This document shows, in pieces, positions 7,616-16,748 of a stretch of DNA of 64,000 nucleotides. Made by a program: the position numbers and the translations under genes. Positions within the stretch are counted from its first letter, which is position 1. Each line of letters starts with the position of its first letter. The stretch is from NCBI GenBank assembly GCA_003170475.1, contig PMZI01000026.1:217048-281047 (forward strand), written 5' to 3'. Below the pieces are notes generated by a model that made no database searches, had not been told where the DNA came from, and worked only from the letters and a program-made list of their open reading frames with translations. This DNA is from Ignavibacteriota bacterium (GTDB taxonomy: Bacteria; Bacteroidota; Ignavibacteria; UBA10030).

Positions 7616-9136
7616 TTACCATGAGTACCGGATGGTGTAAGAGATTGTCTTCTCACTGCCCTTGCTGATCTTTACAGGAAACCTCAATGTCGTTTGGTCG
7701 GCTTTCGTCCAGTCGCCGGTGCTTTTGACGATCTCCCATTGGCTCCAACGCCAGGGGTGCTCGTAGATTTGTATCTCCACCGGCTCTTCCTTGTGGTTTC
7801 TCACTTTTATTTCAATGGTTTCTTCGACAACCCGCCCGGAGGAGTAGGATTTGAAATCTTTCTGCACGCGTTCTCCGACGATGTCGAATGCATCACCAAG
7901 ATACAACCGCAATTCTTCGTCCTTCGGTGTATGGTCGATCTGATCTTCGCCTACGAACTGTTCTTTGCCCTCATCATCCCGTTTGTAGACCCGCACTTTT
8001 CCTTTCGGGAGTGGGATGCCAAGCCCGGAGGATTGGTCATTTTTGAAGGTCACATAAACACCAACCTTTGAATTTGACTGCTGTCCGAAACTTCCCTGCG
8101 AACGATAGGAATAGTTGCGGTACCAATATCTCCATTGGTCTCCGAGGCCGTCAAAGATGAAGACCTTCTGCGCAGGCACGTTATTCGCCGATGTGAGTTC
8201 AATCTGCTTCGTCTCGTTGTTATTAATGTCGGTATGGCGCTGCAGGGAATACAGTTTGTACTCAAACAACTCTGACTGTTGAAACTGGGGTGCGTTGGCC
8301 TCCTGGGCTCGCATGTTCTTGCCTGAAAGCATGGCATCATACTTCATCGCGTCTTTGACGACGTTGACATCCCCGGCAACCAGTTTAAGCCCTGCGTTGT
8401 GAAAGCTGGTGCCGGAGTTGTTCGTAATCGTCACCCACCCTGTGAGATCGATTTTTGAATCGTTGGCGTTGAGCAATGCGACATAGTTGCACGTCCACGA
8501 CAATTGTCCGGCCAGGTAGCTGATTTCAGATTTATGCTGACCATCTTTATTCGAGTTGAGAAGCCACTCGAGTTGCGGTTGCAGAATCAAGCCCTCGGGC
8601 AATGCAGGCAAGACCAGCCTCCCGACAGGATTGATCTCAATTTTGCCCCCGATTTCCACTATCATTCCTCCGGTGGAGTAATAGCTTGGGGCAGAATTTC
8701 CATATTGAGGCTGAAAGGCATAGCCTGTTGCGATCAGTCTCCCACGAACCGAATACTCCTTTTTTGTTGAAGGTTCCTCACGGATGAATTGCACTTCTTT
8801 TCCGATGTATTTTTCGAGGAGCTTCGCTTGATGAACGAGATCGTACTGATAATTCTGCTCGAGGACGCGCACACCTCGCGGGTCGACAAGACTCAGATAG
8901 TGCAGCGATGTTCCGTCGATGGTCGAAGGGATCTCGGGCAGGGTGACCCTGTTCAGGCCTTTGATCAATTTGATCGTCCTTTCTTCGCGGATGAGCGAAA
9001 GATTCTGATTGTAGATCGTAAGGTCGACGGAGGTTCTGTCGCCTGCGATGGTTTGCGGGATTGATTGGGCAGACAGCAAAGCGCTGAAGGCCGCCGTGAG
9101 CAGCATTTGCTTCAAAAACCCATGAATCCGTGTCAT
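7616..9136 (-). CDS. DUF4139-type exported protein
   Basis: A 506-residue protein starting at ATG 9136, behind GGAGG, with a signal peptide (LLTAAFSALLSAQS). Upstream in-frame codons to 9376 run through the intergenic region and are not coding. It matches the DUF4140/DUF4139 family in layout: an N-terminal domain with LTIYNQNLSLIREERTI, then a large beta-rich domain (ISYLAGQLSWTCNYVALLN, LTGWVTITNNSGTSF) ending in TISYTIRYSW. The family function is unknown; members are envelope-associated. It lies 50 bases upstream of the VWA gene on the same strand, probably in one operon, and is divergent from the second sigma gene. Confidence 0.85.
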   Translation of the reverse strand: MTRIHGFLKQMLLTAAFSALLSAQSIPQTIAGDRTSVDLTIYNQNLSLIREERTIKLIKGLNRVTLPEIPSTIDGTSLHYLSLVDPRGVRVLEQNYQYDLVHQAKLLEKYIGKEVQFIREEPSTKKEYSVRGRLIATGYAFQPQYGNSAPSYYSTGGMIVEIGGKIEINPVGRLVLPALPEGLILQPQLEWLLNSNKDGQHKSEISYLAGQLSWTCNYVALLNANDSKIDLTGWVTITNNSGTSFHNAGLKLVAGDVNVVKDAMKYDAMLSGKNMRAQEANAPQFQQSELFEYKLYSLQRHTDINNNETKQIELTSANNVPAQKVFIFDGLGDQWRYWYRNYSYRSQGSFGQQSNSKVGVYVTFKNDQSSGLGIPLPKGKVRVYKRDDEGKEQFVGEDQIDHTPKDEELRLYLGDAFDIVGERVQKDFKSYSSGRVVEETIEIKVRNHKEEPVEIQIYEHPWRWSQWEIVKSTGDWTKADQTTLRFPVKISKGSEKTISYTIRYSW

Positions 9137-9242
9137 AAAGCCTCCGGTGGTTAGTTTGAAATAGAGTGCGGTTATTAGTACTTTCTGGTGGTTTTCGTCA
9201 TTCACCTTCTGCTTATTGATGACATTAACTATTGAAAGGTAA

Positions 9243-9809
9243 ATGAAGCTGTCCCTCTTTTTTCTTACACCCGATGCTAAGATTCTGGATCTCATCCGAA
9301 AAGGGGACGAGGAAGCTTTGGTGACTTTGTACGAGTCGAACCGGAGACCGATTGCGACGTACATTGCCCGCAACAACGGAACGATTGAGGACGCTCACGA
9401 TATGCTGCAGGAATCGCTCGTGATTCTCTGGGAGCGAATCCGGGCAGGAAGTTTTGAGTACAAGGCGCACCTCAGTACTTTCATCTACGCGACGGTGAAG
9501 AACTTGTGGTTGCAGCGATTAAGAAAGAAGAAACTTTTCTCGTCTGCCGAAATCGATCCAGAAGCTCATGAAGATCAGTCTCCGTCAGCGCTGGAGGGCC
9601 TCATTGCGACAGAGCGGGTGGAGATGGTGAGGGATGCCCTTGAGACGATCGGAGAGCAATGCAGGAAATTGCTCCTTTTGTTCTATTGGGAAGAACAATC
9701 GATGGAGGAAATTGCCGTGCATCTGGGTTTCGCAAATGCCGACACCGCCAAAGCCAAGAAATACCAGTGCAAGAAAGCGCTGGAGCAAGCACTTCATCGG
9801 CTCCAGTAA
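9243..9809 (+). CDS. Sigma-70 family (ECF-like) RNA polymerase sigma factor
   Basis: A 188-residue sigma factor with region 2 (ILDLIRKGDEEALVTLYESN, EDAHDMLQESLVILWERI) and region 4 (RDALETIGEQCRKLLLLFYWE, SMEEIAVHLGFANADTAKAKKY). The final helix-turn-helix reads NADTAKAKKYQCKKAL rather than the usual GTVKSR form, a feature of one Bacteroidota-type sigma clade. The start ATG 9243 has GAAAGG just upstream. A zinc-finger anti-sigma gene begins 18 bases after its stop, so regulation by sequestration is expected. Confidence 0.88.
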   Translation: MKLSLFFLTPDAKILDLIRKGDEEALVTLYESNRRPIATYIARNNGTIEDAHDMLQESLVILWERIRAGSFEYKAHLSTFIYATVKNLWLQRLRKKKLFSSAEIDPEAHEDQSPSALEGLIATERVEMVRDALETIGEQCRKLLLLFYWEEQSMEEIAVHLGFANADTAKAKKYQCKKALEQALHRLQ

Positions 9810-9827
9810 CGCCAAAGGACAAACGAC

Positions 9828-10931
9828 GTGTCTGAATCCAGAGATATTCATTGGTCAGAAGACGAAGACCTCTTGGAGCAATTTGTGCTTGGTCGACTCG
9901 AATCGGTTCAAGTCGCAAGACTCGAGAAGCATCTTCAAGAGTGTGACCGATGCCGGATAGCTGTGGCGAAAGAGCGCGAACTCGCCGCAGGGATCCGCCT
10001 TGCTGGACGCCAAACCGTGAAGCATAGGCTGGCCCAGAGGCTTGAACAACGTAGGTACCGCAGCGCCGGCTGGTATCGCGTTGCCGGAGTGGCGGCGGGA
10101 ATAGTGCTTCTGGTGACCATTGGCATCTATAATAGATGGTTTGCCGCAAACGAAACACAGACGGACAAACAAGACAGGACCGACAGGATCGAGAAACATG
10201 TCGAGCCTGAGCCCCCGCGCTCGCCTGAAAGGCAAGTGACGGACGCTGAAAAGCCAGCTGGCGATGCTTCACGACAATCGGCCGCTGAGAACAGGCAAAA
10301 AGCGCCGAGCCTTGCCGCTGGGGCGCCAAGGGCGGCTGGAGCGCAATCGGGAAACATCACGGATGCTCGAGTCGATAGGCTCAAAGACCTCAAGGCGACG
10401 AATGTCGCCGAAGAGGCAGAGCGCCGCGAGAAAAAGGATCGAATCACTATTGTAACAGGTTCTTCAACGGTCTCAGCGGCCTGGGTACAGGGAATCGTGA
10501 TCACGGAACGCGATCAAAATGAACCCATGCCAATGGAGACCGGGGCGAAGGCGAAGGATGAGCGAGCGGTCCTTCGAAAAGGAAAGGAAGAGAACTTCCT
10601 GGCGGGTAAATCAGTGAATGCCAAGGCAAGTCAAAACACCATTCAGAATTTCACTGTCACACAGAAACTTATTTCTGACCTCCCCGCATCTCAGCGAACT
10701 CATCTCCAAGAAGCAGCTTCAGTCCAGACACTCCTTCAGAGAAATCCGACAGGCACGCAGATCACCGTGTTCCTGGATTCACTCCTGACGAAAAAGGAGT
10801 TCGACCAATCACGTGTGAAGACGATCGGTGAAGATTCGATCATCTTGAATATTGGTAAGCGGATGGTTGGCTACAGGCTTCCACCTGATTGGACTGGACA
10901 AGGAGTGCAACAAACGCGGAAAGAGAAATAG
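9828..10931 (+). CDS. Zinc-finger anti-sigma factor
   Basis: A 367-residue single-pass membrane protein starting at GTG 9828 behind AAAGGAC. Residues 10-50 form an anti-sigma zinc finger with H35, C39 and C42 (KHLQECDRCRI). The transmembrane helix is about residues 83-102 (VAGVAAGIVLLVTIGIYN). The long outer part is low-complexity, rich in Arg, Lys, Glu and Ala (about 110-210), then a predicted helical C-terminal region. It should hold the sigma factor encoded just upstream. The long basic/acidic linker is unusually extended and could be a proteolysis or tethering segment (inference). Confidence 0.85.
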   Translation: MSESRDIHWSEDEDLLEQFVLGRLESVQVARLEKHLQECDRCRIAVAKERELAAGIRLAGRQTVKHRLAQRLEQRRYRSAGWYRVAGVAAGIVLLVTIGIYNRWFAANETQTDKQDRTDRIEKHVEPEPPRSPERQVTDAEKPAGDASRQSAAENRQKAPSLAAGAPRAAGAQSGNITDARVDRLKDLKATNVAEEAERREKKDRITIVTGSSTVSAAWVQGIVITERDQNEPMPMETGAKAKDERAVLRKGKEENFLAGKSVNAKASQNTIQNFTVTQKLISDLPASQRTHLQEAASVQTLLQRNPTGTQITVFLDSLLTKKEFDQSRVKTIGEDSIILNIGKRMVGYRLPPDWTGQGVQQTRKEK

Positions 10932-11210
10932 ACGGCTTGCTCCTCCAGTCCATGGCATGTTGGTTCTCGTCTTCGATCAGTGTCGCACTCGGCTGATCGC
11001 CTGACCCTCCAGCTTCTTCTCACATCTCTATTCCAATTGACGCCGCATTTCATCCCTGCCCACGTCCGTTTCGTCCCATCGTCGGTATTTTTCGAGCCAT
11101 CTCCTGTGACCCAACACCTCATCGTGGAACACGAATCCGAGTCCGTCGTCTAACGGTGAAAGAGCAACACCCAACGAATCTATCAAGAACTTCTATGAGG
11201 AGACATCATC

Positions 11211-12242
11211 GTGAAAAGGATACTCATTCTCGGTTTTGTGTTGTGTTCAATGCTCGCAGGGATACTTGGTCTAGCGAGTGCCCAGATCCTCAAGGTGCAA
11301 AAGAAGGAAACAGGTTCTTCGAAAAGTGGGTGGCTCGGTGTAAGCATCCAGGACATCACTTCTGAAATGAAGAAGGCGATGGAGTTGAAATCACGCGAGG
11401 GAGCTCTCGTGAGTGACGTTGTGAAAAAGAGCCCCGCGGACTCGGCAGGCATCCGGGAGAAGGATGTGATCGTGCAGTTTGGGGGAGAGACTATTTCCGA
11501 TGCGTCAGAACTTCAGAAAGCAGTTGCCGATACGAAACCCGGGACGAAAGTGCCGGTTGTTGTGATGCGCAAAGGCGACAAGAAAACAATTGATGTTGTT
11601 GTTGGCAGGCAAAAGGAGAGCCGAAGCTTCACGGTGAGATCCTCCAGGTCTTTCAGTGGACCCGAGTTGTTCTCGGGTGGCCGGAATGCGCAGGGAATGG
11701 CGCTGAGGCAACTGAATGATCAACTGGCGAAGTATTTTGATGTCCCGGAAGGAACGGGCGTGCTTGTGTGGGAGGTCGAAAAAGGGAGTGTGGCGGAGAA
11801 GGCTGGAGTCAACGCTGGTGATGTGATCACGGTGATAGGGAAGAAAAAGATCAAGGTTCTGCGCGATGTTTCGAGGGCTTTGGGAATCTATGATGAAGGA
11901 GAGAAGGCGGAAATAGACATTCTGAGGAAGGGAGTCCGGAAGACCCTTACGCTGGAAGTCGAAGAGGGGAATGACGGAGAAGGGTATCACTATTGGTTCA
12001 ACGAAGGACCATTCAAAAGTCGTAACGAGAGCATGTTCTTTACTGTGCCGGAGTTCGATGTCAACGTGCCTTCGATCGATCCTGAGATCGAGATCGGATC
12101 AGTTCATCCGGACTTCGATAATCTGAGGATTGAGACGAACAATCTCCGCGAACGTTTGAGGGATCAATCGACTCAACTGCGCGAGAAGATCCAGAACGAA
12201 GTGAGACCTCGTATCAGTGTACGTATCAGCCGTAGTATCTAA
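11211..12242 (+). CDS. Exported protein with two PDZ domains
   Basis: A 343-residue exported protein starting at GTG 11211 behind GAGGAGA. The signal peptide is about residues 1-25 (cleavage near ASA/QIL). Two PDZ domains follow, about 35-125 (SGWLGVSIQ, KSPADSAGIREKDVIVQFGG) and 160-260 (GSVAEKAGVNAGDVITVIG). They resemble the regulatory PDZ pair of DegP/HtrA proteases, but no trypsin-like catalytic domain is present. The last 60 residues form a charged coiled coil (NLRERLRDQSTQLREKIQNE). It probably binds exposed C-termini of envelope proteins and may belong to the preceding sigma/anti-sigma system. A strong terminator follows. Confidence 0.85.
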   Translation: MKRILILGFVLCSMLAGILGLASAQILKVQKKETGSSKSGWLGVSIQDITSEMKKAMELKSREGALVSDVVKKSPADSAGIREKDVIVQFGGETISDASELQKAVADTKPGTKVPVVVMRKGDKKTIDVVVGRQKESRSFTVRSSRSFSGPELFSGGRNAQGMALRQLNDQLAKYFDVPEGTGVLVWEVEKGSVAEKAGVNAGDVITVIGKKKIKVLRDVSRALGIYDEGEKAEIDILRKGVRKTLTLEVEEGNDGEGYHYWFNEGPFKSRNESMFFTVPEFDVNVPSIDPEIEIGSVHPDFDNLRIETNNLRERLRDQSTQLREKIQNEVRPRISVRISRSI

Positions 12243-12269
12243 TCCACCCACCATATCCCAATACAAACC

Positions 12270-12306
12270 GAAGCCACGCGTGAATACGCGTGGCTTCTTG
12301 CTTTTT
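12270..12306 (+). terminator. Rho-independent terminator after the PDZ gene
   Basis: A perfect 12-base stem, GAAGCCACGCGT with ACGCGTGGCTTC, closes on a GAAT tetraloop and runs into TTGCTTTTT. It separates the PDZ gene from the two-component operon that follows. Confidence 0.92.
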
Positions 12307-12402
12307 CGGCGATTCCAGGCGGTGCAAAGACGTAACCTTCGGTCCATCTTCTCTTGCCAATGAAGCGAACTTGGAGTAACTTCATTCACTTAGGGCACTT
12401 GA

Positions 12403-13824
12403 ATGGCACTCCGTTCCTCAAAATATGGCCGTGTTTTTGACCTCCTGCCGGAGATGATCTTTATTGTCGATAGTGATCAGAAGATTGTCGATCACAACGT
12501 GGTTGCGGCGACCGAGACAGGGTATGCCCCGGTCGATCTTCTGCACAGTTCGTTTGAAATCATTCTTCAGCCCGAGCAACGAAGGACGCTCCTGAGCATT
12601 CTCAAGACGGACTACGGCGAGCAGTCGCTTGAGACGAAATTCGTCCGCGCCGATAAGACCATCATGGATGTTCAGGTAGACCTGAGAAGATTGTACACTG
12701 CGGAACGGTTCTATTCTGTCCTCATCGCAAAGGATATCACGGAGCAGAAGAAGAAGGAACTTGACTACCTCCGATACTCCAACGTCATGCAGCACACGGT
12801 CAATCCCATACAGATCACCGATGCCAGCGGGAAAATGATCTACGTCAATCCTGCGTTTGAACGAGCGAGCGGATTTTCGAACGAAGAGCTCATTGGAAGG
12901 AATCCGAGAATCCTGAACAGTGGCAGATATTCGCGTGAGTTCTGGAAATCCGTGTGGGACCACATCACCACCCGCAAGGTGTGGGTTGGCGAAATTGAGA
13001 ATAGAAGGAAAGATGGGAGTCCTTTCCACACCGAGTTGGTTATTTCGCCAATCGTGGATGGAAACGGACATATCGTGGGTTTTCTTGGTGCCCACCGTGA
13101 TATTACAGAGCAAAAGATCCTTGAACAACAGCTTGTGCGTTCTCAAAAAATGGAAAGCATCGGTACCCTTGCGGCGGGCATTGCTCACGAAGTTGGAAAC
13201 CCTCTGACCTCTATCTCATCACTCGTGCAGGTTATCCAACGGACCACGGCGGATGAGTTCGCGAAGGACAAGTTGGAGTTGATCAAGGATCAGATTAATC
13301 GGATAGCCAGGATTATTAGAGACCTCGTCGATTTCTCCCGTCCCTCGTCCTACGTGATCAAGCCGACGGATGTCAACAAGGTCATTCGTGAGGCTCTGAA
13401 CATCGTCCAGTACGGCAAGAAGGTTAAAGACATTGCTTTCACGCTTGAGTTGGCGGATGATCTGCAGAGCCTTCCCGTCGTGCCGGACCAGCTCGCGCAG
13501 GTCTTCATCAATATCCTCATGAATGCTGTCGATTCACTTGACGGGAAGCCCGGTTCAATTTGGATCCAATCACGTGTCGATGGGGAGATGGTGGAAGTGC
13601 TCGTCAAAGATACGGGGAAAGGAATAGCTCCGGACGATCGCGAAAAAATCTTTGAACCGTTCTTTACGACGAAGGCGGTTGGGAAGGGGACTGGTCTCGG
13701 TCTGTGGGTTAGCTACGGAATAGTCCAGAGTTTTGGAGGAGACATCGAAGTCGATAGTGATCTTGGCAGAGGAAGCACATTCACAATTCAATTACCGGTC
13801 AATGGAAAAGAGCAGAGGAGTTGA
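12403..13824 (+). CDS. PAS-domain sensor histidine kinase (NtrB-like)
   Basis: A 473-residue soluble kinase with no membrane segment. Two PAS domains occupy about residues 5-125 and 128-245 (each ending in a DITEQK linker). The dimerisation domain carries the H-box [14 protein letters not shown], whose His is autophosphorylated, and the ATPase domain has N-box [24 protein letters not shown] and GTGLGL. It should phosphorylate the sigma-54 activator encoded immediately downstream, whose start overlaps this stop by one base. The PAS ligand, such as haem, flavin or a small molecule, cannot be told from sequence. A cytoplasmic redox or metabolite signal is likely. Confidence 0.93.
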   Translation: MALRSSKYGRVFDLLPEMIFIVDSDQKIVDHNVVAATETGYAPVDLLHSSFEIILQPEQRRTLLSILKTDYGEQSLETKFVRADKTIMDVQVDLRRLYTAERFYSVLIAKDITEQKKKELDYLRYSNVMQHTVNPIQITDASGKMIYVNPAFERASGFSNEELIGRNPRILNSGRYSREFWKSVWDHITTRKVWVGEIENRRKDGSPFHTELVISPIVDGNGHIVGFLGAHRDITEQKILEQQLVRSQKMESIGTLAAGIAHEVGNPLTSISSLVQVIQRTTADEFAKDKLELIKDQINRIARIIRDLVDFSRPSSYVIKPTDVNKVIREALNIVQYGKKVKDIAFTLELADDLQSLPVVPDQLAQVFINILMNAVDSLDGKPGSIWIQSRVDGEMVEVLVKDTGKGIAPDDREKIFEPFFTTKAVGKGTGLGLWVSYGIVQSFGGDIEVDSDLGRGSTFTIQLPVNGKEQRS

Positions 13825-15191
13825 TGGCAGAGCGCATTTTGGTTGTTGACGATGAGCAGATTATCCGGGAATCGCTGGGTTTCGTTCTGAAGAAAGAGGG
13901 ATTCCAGGTAGAAGAGGCGGCTAACGGCCGGGAAGCTCTATCAAAACAGGAAGCCCATCCGTTCGATGTTGTGATCTCAGATATTGAAATGCCCGAAATG
14001 CGGGGAATGGAGCTGTTGGAGCACATCACCAAGCGGACGCCCCAGACCTTTGTTATCATGATCACTGCGTTCGCCTCGGTAGAAACGGCGATCGCGGCAC
14101 TACGCCGGGGTGCATACGACTATGTCTTGAAGCCGATTGATTTCGATGATATCCTTCATCGGATCCGAAAGCTCCTCGAGCACCGCGCCTTGTCGCTTGA
14201 AAACTCATTGCTGCGGCAAGAGATCAACAGGACATATGATTTCGACCAGATCATCGGTCAAAGTCAAAGCATGAAGAACATCTTCCAGATCATTAAGCGG
14301 GTGGCCGGGAGTGACGGAACGGTCTTGATTACGGGGAAAAGTGGCACTGGAAAGGAACTGGTTGCAAGAGCCATCCACTACAACAGCAACCGGAAGGCGA
14401 AGAGATTCGTCGCCATCAATTGCGGCGCGATAGTGGAGACCCTTTTCGAGAGTGAGTTGTTTGGCCACAAGAAAGGATCATTTACCGGAGCGACGACCGA
14501 CAAAGAAGGACTCTTCAAGGTTGCAGATGGAGGGTCGGTTTTCCTTGATGAGGTCAGCGAAATCCCGTTGCATCTTCAGGTCAAGCTGCTTCGGGCTATT
14601 GAACAGAAGGAAGTCATACCGGTCGGGCATACGGATCCAATCACCATCGACCTCCGCATCATTGCAGCGACCAACAGGGATCTCCGGCAGGAAGTAGAGA
14701 ATGGAAAGTTCAGGGAGGATCTGTTTTATCGGCTGAACGTTGTGGAAGTGGACTTGCCGTCGCTCAGCGAGAGGAAAGAAGACATTCCGCTTCTCTGTCA
14801 ACACTTCCTCGAAGCGTACAGGAAACATATGGGGCGGCCCATCCAGGGATTCACGAATGAAGCGATGGGCGCGCTCATTCAGTACCAGTGGAAAGGCGAA
14901 GTCCGTGAACTCGAGAACGCGGTGGAACGAGCTGTTATCTTCTGTGACAAAGAATTCATCGGTCTTGAACACCTGCCGGATTACTTCCGTCTGATTGTAG
15001 CTCAGCATACGTCCATCGTCCCCGGTGGTCATCAGACCCTTCGCGATGCAGTCAAGGCCTTCGAGCGGACATATATCGAACAAGTGCTTGCGCAGAATGA
15101 TCGCAACAAGGAAGCGACCGCTCTCGCCTTGGGGGTGAGTCTGTCGTCACTGTACCGGAAGATGGAAGAGCTCGAAATTCCGACCCGATAG
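13824..15191 (+). CDS. Sigma-54-dependent response regulator (NtrC family)
   Basis: A 455-residue activator starting at ATG 13824 behind GAGGAG. Domains: receiver (about 1-120; VVDDE acidic pair, ISDIEMPEM phospho-Asp, conserved Lys in VLKPID), AAA+ domain (140-380; Walker A GKSGTGKE, ELFGHKKGSFTGA with the sigma-54 contact loop in its GSFTGA form, Walker B VFLDEV, and Arg finger region) and a C-terminal Fis-type helix-turn-helix (EATALALGVSLSSLYRK). It hydrolyses ATP to open sigma-54 promoters. Sigma-54-like promoters lie 150-190 bases downstream and a stronger one at 21.7 kb, so these are candidate targets (inference). Confidence 0.95.
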   Translation: MAERILVVDDEQIIRESLGFVLKKEGFQVEEAANGREALSKQEAHPFDVVISDIEMPEMRGMELLEHITKRTPQTFVIMITAFASVETAIAALRRGAYDYVLKPIDFDDILHRIRKLLEHRALSLENSLLRQEINRTYDFDQIIGQSQSMKNIFQIIKRVAGSDGTVLITGKSGTGKELVARAIHYNSNRKAKRFVAINCGAIVETLFESELFGHKKGSFTGATTDKEGLFKVADGGSVFLDEVSEIPLHLQVKLLRAIEQKEVIPVGHTDPITIDLRIIAATNRDLRQEVENGKFREDLFYRLNVVEVDLPSLSERKEDIPLLCQHFLEAYRKHMGRPIQGFTNEAMGALIQYQWKGEVRELENAVERAVIFCDKEFIGLEHLPDYFRLIVAQHTSIVPGGHQTLRDAVKAFERTYIEQVLAQNDRNKEATALALGVSLSSLYRKMEELEIPTR

Positions 15192-15202
15192 CAATGAAAA
15201 GA

Positions 15203-15224
15203 GTCCGTAGGCGGACAATTTATT
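15203..15224 (+). terminator. Possible weak terminator after the NtrC-type gene
   Basis: A five-base stem, GTCCG/CGGAC around TAGG, followed by AATTTATT, 12 bases after the regulator stop. The stem is short, so readthrough into the following Fis-type gene cannot be excluded. Confidence 0.35.
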
Positions 15225-15343
15225 GTTGTTTAGCAACCTTTTGCTCCCGTTCTAAAGTTTGAGAATTCTCTCGTCCCGTCATTCCTAATATTGAACAAGC
15301 TGCGATATCCCCCTCAAATGGGCTGGCCAATTCGAGTCGAATT

Positions 15344-15359
15344 TGGCAGTCCCCCTGCA
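15344..15359 (+). promoter_or_regulatory. Sigma-54-like promoter, distal copy
   Basis: TTGGCAGTCCCCCTGCA has the invariant GG (15345-15346) and GC (15357-15358) exactly 12 bases apart, as required for sigma-54. It departs from consensus at the -12 side (CTGCA for TTGCA). A 15-base inverted repeat, AATTCGA-G-TCGAATT (15329-15343), abuts it upstream and could be a protein site. It lies 35 bases upstream of a better match. Confidence 0.5.
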
Positions 15360-15377
15360 TATTTTCTGTACTTCCAA

Positions 15378-15394
15378 TTGGCACGTTCCTTGCA
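15378..15394 (+). promoter_or_regulatory. Sigma-54 promoter of the orphan Fis-type gene
   Basis: TTGGCACGTTCCTTGCA is a full match to the sigma-54 consensus TGGCACG-N4-TTGCA, with GG at 15380-15381 and GC at 15392-15393. Transcription should begin near 15405, leaving a leader of about 64 bases before the ATG at 15469. The site lies directly downstream of an NtrC-type activator gene, which is the obvious candidate activator. Confidence 0.85.
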
Positions 15395-15468
15395 CTTTCG
15401 CAAATGGGGTAGGACTCTACTCCAGCACCGTGATATTGCAGATACCAGATAATCAACAGGAGGAACCA

Positions 15469-15735
15469 ATGGAGCGAAACAGAATGCAATCACCTGTCGG
15501 ATCAGACGGATTGGTTGCGGGGAACTTAAAGGACTCAGTTCGTACCTACGAACGTGCATTGATTATAGATGCTTTGAAGGTCAACGGTAATGACAAACGC
15601 AAGGTTGCGAAGTTGCTTGGCATCAGTTTGTCGTCGTTATATCGGAAGCTTCGCGAACTTTCCATCGAAGATCTCGATGAGTGCGGGAAGCCCGAACATG
15701 AGCACGCTTCGGAATTGAATGCTGCACTGAACTAA
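15469..15735 (+). CDS. Stand-alone Fis-type helix-turn-helix protein
   Basis: An 88-residue protein starting at ATG 15469 behind CAGGAGG. Nearly all of it is a Fis-type DNA-binding domain with no receiver or AAA+ part. Over 47 ungapped positions, 23 are identical to the C-terminus of the neighbouring NtrC-type regulator, including SLSSLYRK in the recognition helix. It therefore probably arose by partial duplication and may bind the same enhancer sites. Without an ATPase it cannot activate sigma-54, so it may compete with the full regulator or help shape DNA (inference). Its own promoter is of sigma-54 type. Confidence 0.85.
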   Translation: MERNRMQSPVGSDGLVAGNLKDSVRTYERALIIDALKVNGNDKRKVAKLLGISLSSLYRKLRELSIEDLDECGKPEHEHASELNAALN

Positions 15736-15811
15736 GATGTTGTTGCTCGATTCACAGATGCGCTACGGTTTAAGGGGAAGTCCAGAAGCGCATCCTTCTT
15801 CAAGGAGTTAG

Positions 15812-16012
15812 ATGATGAAGCCGGGCTGGTGGATTGTAGGATTTGTCGCTGCCATCGCCGTAGGCGGAACACTATGGTATCTTCGTCGCTTTCGAGGGGA
15901 TGATTCAGGAGCTTTCCATTTCGTTGATGACGAAAGTGCTCTGAAGAATTTTGGAGCGTTTCCGCCTGAGGTGCCAGAGGATGAATTCGATGGCGTGAAC
16001 TTTCTTTTCTGA
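15812..16012 (+). CDS. Small single-pass membrane protein
   Basis: A 66-residue protein preceded by a well-placed AAGGAG. It starts MMKPGWW, has one transmembrane helix at about residues 6-23 (WIVGFVAAIAVGGTLWYL), then a short basic cluster (RRFRGDD) and an acidic tail (DDESALKNFGAFPPEVPEDEF). The positive-inside rule suggests an N-out, C-in orientation. I do not recognise the family. It sits 76 bases behind the orphan Fis-type gene and could share its sigma-54 transcript. A terminator-like hairpin follows about 120 bases later. Confidence 0.55.
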   Translation: MMKPGWWIVGFVAAIAVGGTLWYLRRFRGDDSGAFHFVDDESALKNFGAFPPEVPEDEFDGVNFLF

Positions 16013-16134
16013 GTTCGGCCTCAGCACCCCAGCATCGAGTGTGCGACAAAACAACGAGAGAATCCGTTCTCTCTTCTGTCAGTCAATGCAGGTGAGGAGG
16101 GCGCATTCCCCGAACAAACTCAGGAACAGAATCT

Positions 16135-16190
16135 GCCCACAGGTGAGCCGCTTGTTGAATGCATGGCATTGCCGCCTGTGGGCATTTTGT
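16135..16190 (+). terminator. Probable terminator with long loop
   Basis: GCCCACAGG (16135-16143) pairs with CCTGTGGGC (16175-16183), followed by ATTTTGTTA. The loop is 31 bases, longer than usual. It would end transcription of the orphan Fis-type gene and small membrane protein before the MarR-type gene. Confidence 0.55.
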
Positions 16191-16253
16191 TACCCGGCTG
16201 CTCTTGTCAAAATTTAGAATGGCATGTATTTCTGAGTCTTCAGGCGACGTCAG

Positions 16254-16748
16254 ATGATGAGTTTGTCGCCGATCGAACCAGTTCAAACGCTGATTCCAAT
16301 GAGCACACACGACAATGAACTCGCAGAGCAACTGGCGGATCTCACGTATGAGCTGCTTGAGAACTGCCAGGTGAAGATAGAACGGACGGCGCACAAGCTG
16401 AACCTTACCGTTGCAGAGTTCAAGCTTCTACGTTCTATCGGTGACGATGAAAAAGTTGCTGCTGGCGTTCTGGCCAATAGGCTGGGGCTTTCCAGCAGCC
16501 GTCTTACACGGATCATCGATGGACTCGTTGCCAAAAGGATCGTGAAGAAAAGTGTTTGCGGCAAGGACCGTCGGGTCGTTGAGATCCAATTGACACCTGA
16601 GGGAGTCCAGACAAGTGATCAACTCAAACTCATGTATGTGACAGTTCACCAGGAAATAATTGGTCTTCTCCCCTCCGATGCCGGCGAATCTGTGATTCTC
16701 GCTATGCAAAAACTCCGCTCTGCCACCCATGAATGGATCAAGGAGTGA
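16254..16748 (+). CDS. MarR-family transcriptional regulator
   Basis: A winged-helix regulator of up to 164 residues. Helices typical of MarR proteins are visible: LTVAEFKLLRSIGDDEKV, then AGVLANRLGLSSSRLTRIIDGLVAKRIV (recognition helix) and the wing CGKDRRVVEIQLTPEG, whose DRR triplet is the family signature. The start is uncertain: ATG 16254 or ATG 16299 (MSTHDNELAEQ), neither with a clear ribosome site. Ligand and target are unknown. It stands alone, with more than 600 bases of gene-free DNA downstream before the cytochrome locus. Confidence 0.88.
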   Translation: MMSLSPIEPVQTLIPMSTHDNELAEQLADLTYELLENCQVKIERTAHKLNLTVAEFKLLRSIGDDEKVAAGVLANRLGLSSSRLTRIIDGLVAKRIVKKSVCGKDRRVVEIQLTPEGVQTSDQLKLMYVTVHQEIIGLLPSDAGESVILAMQKLRSATHEWIKE

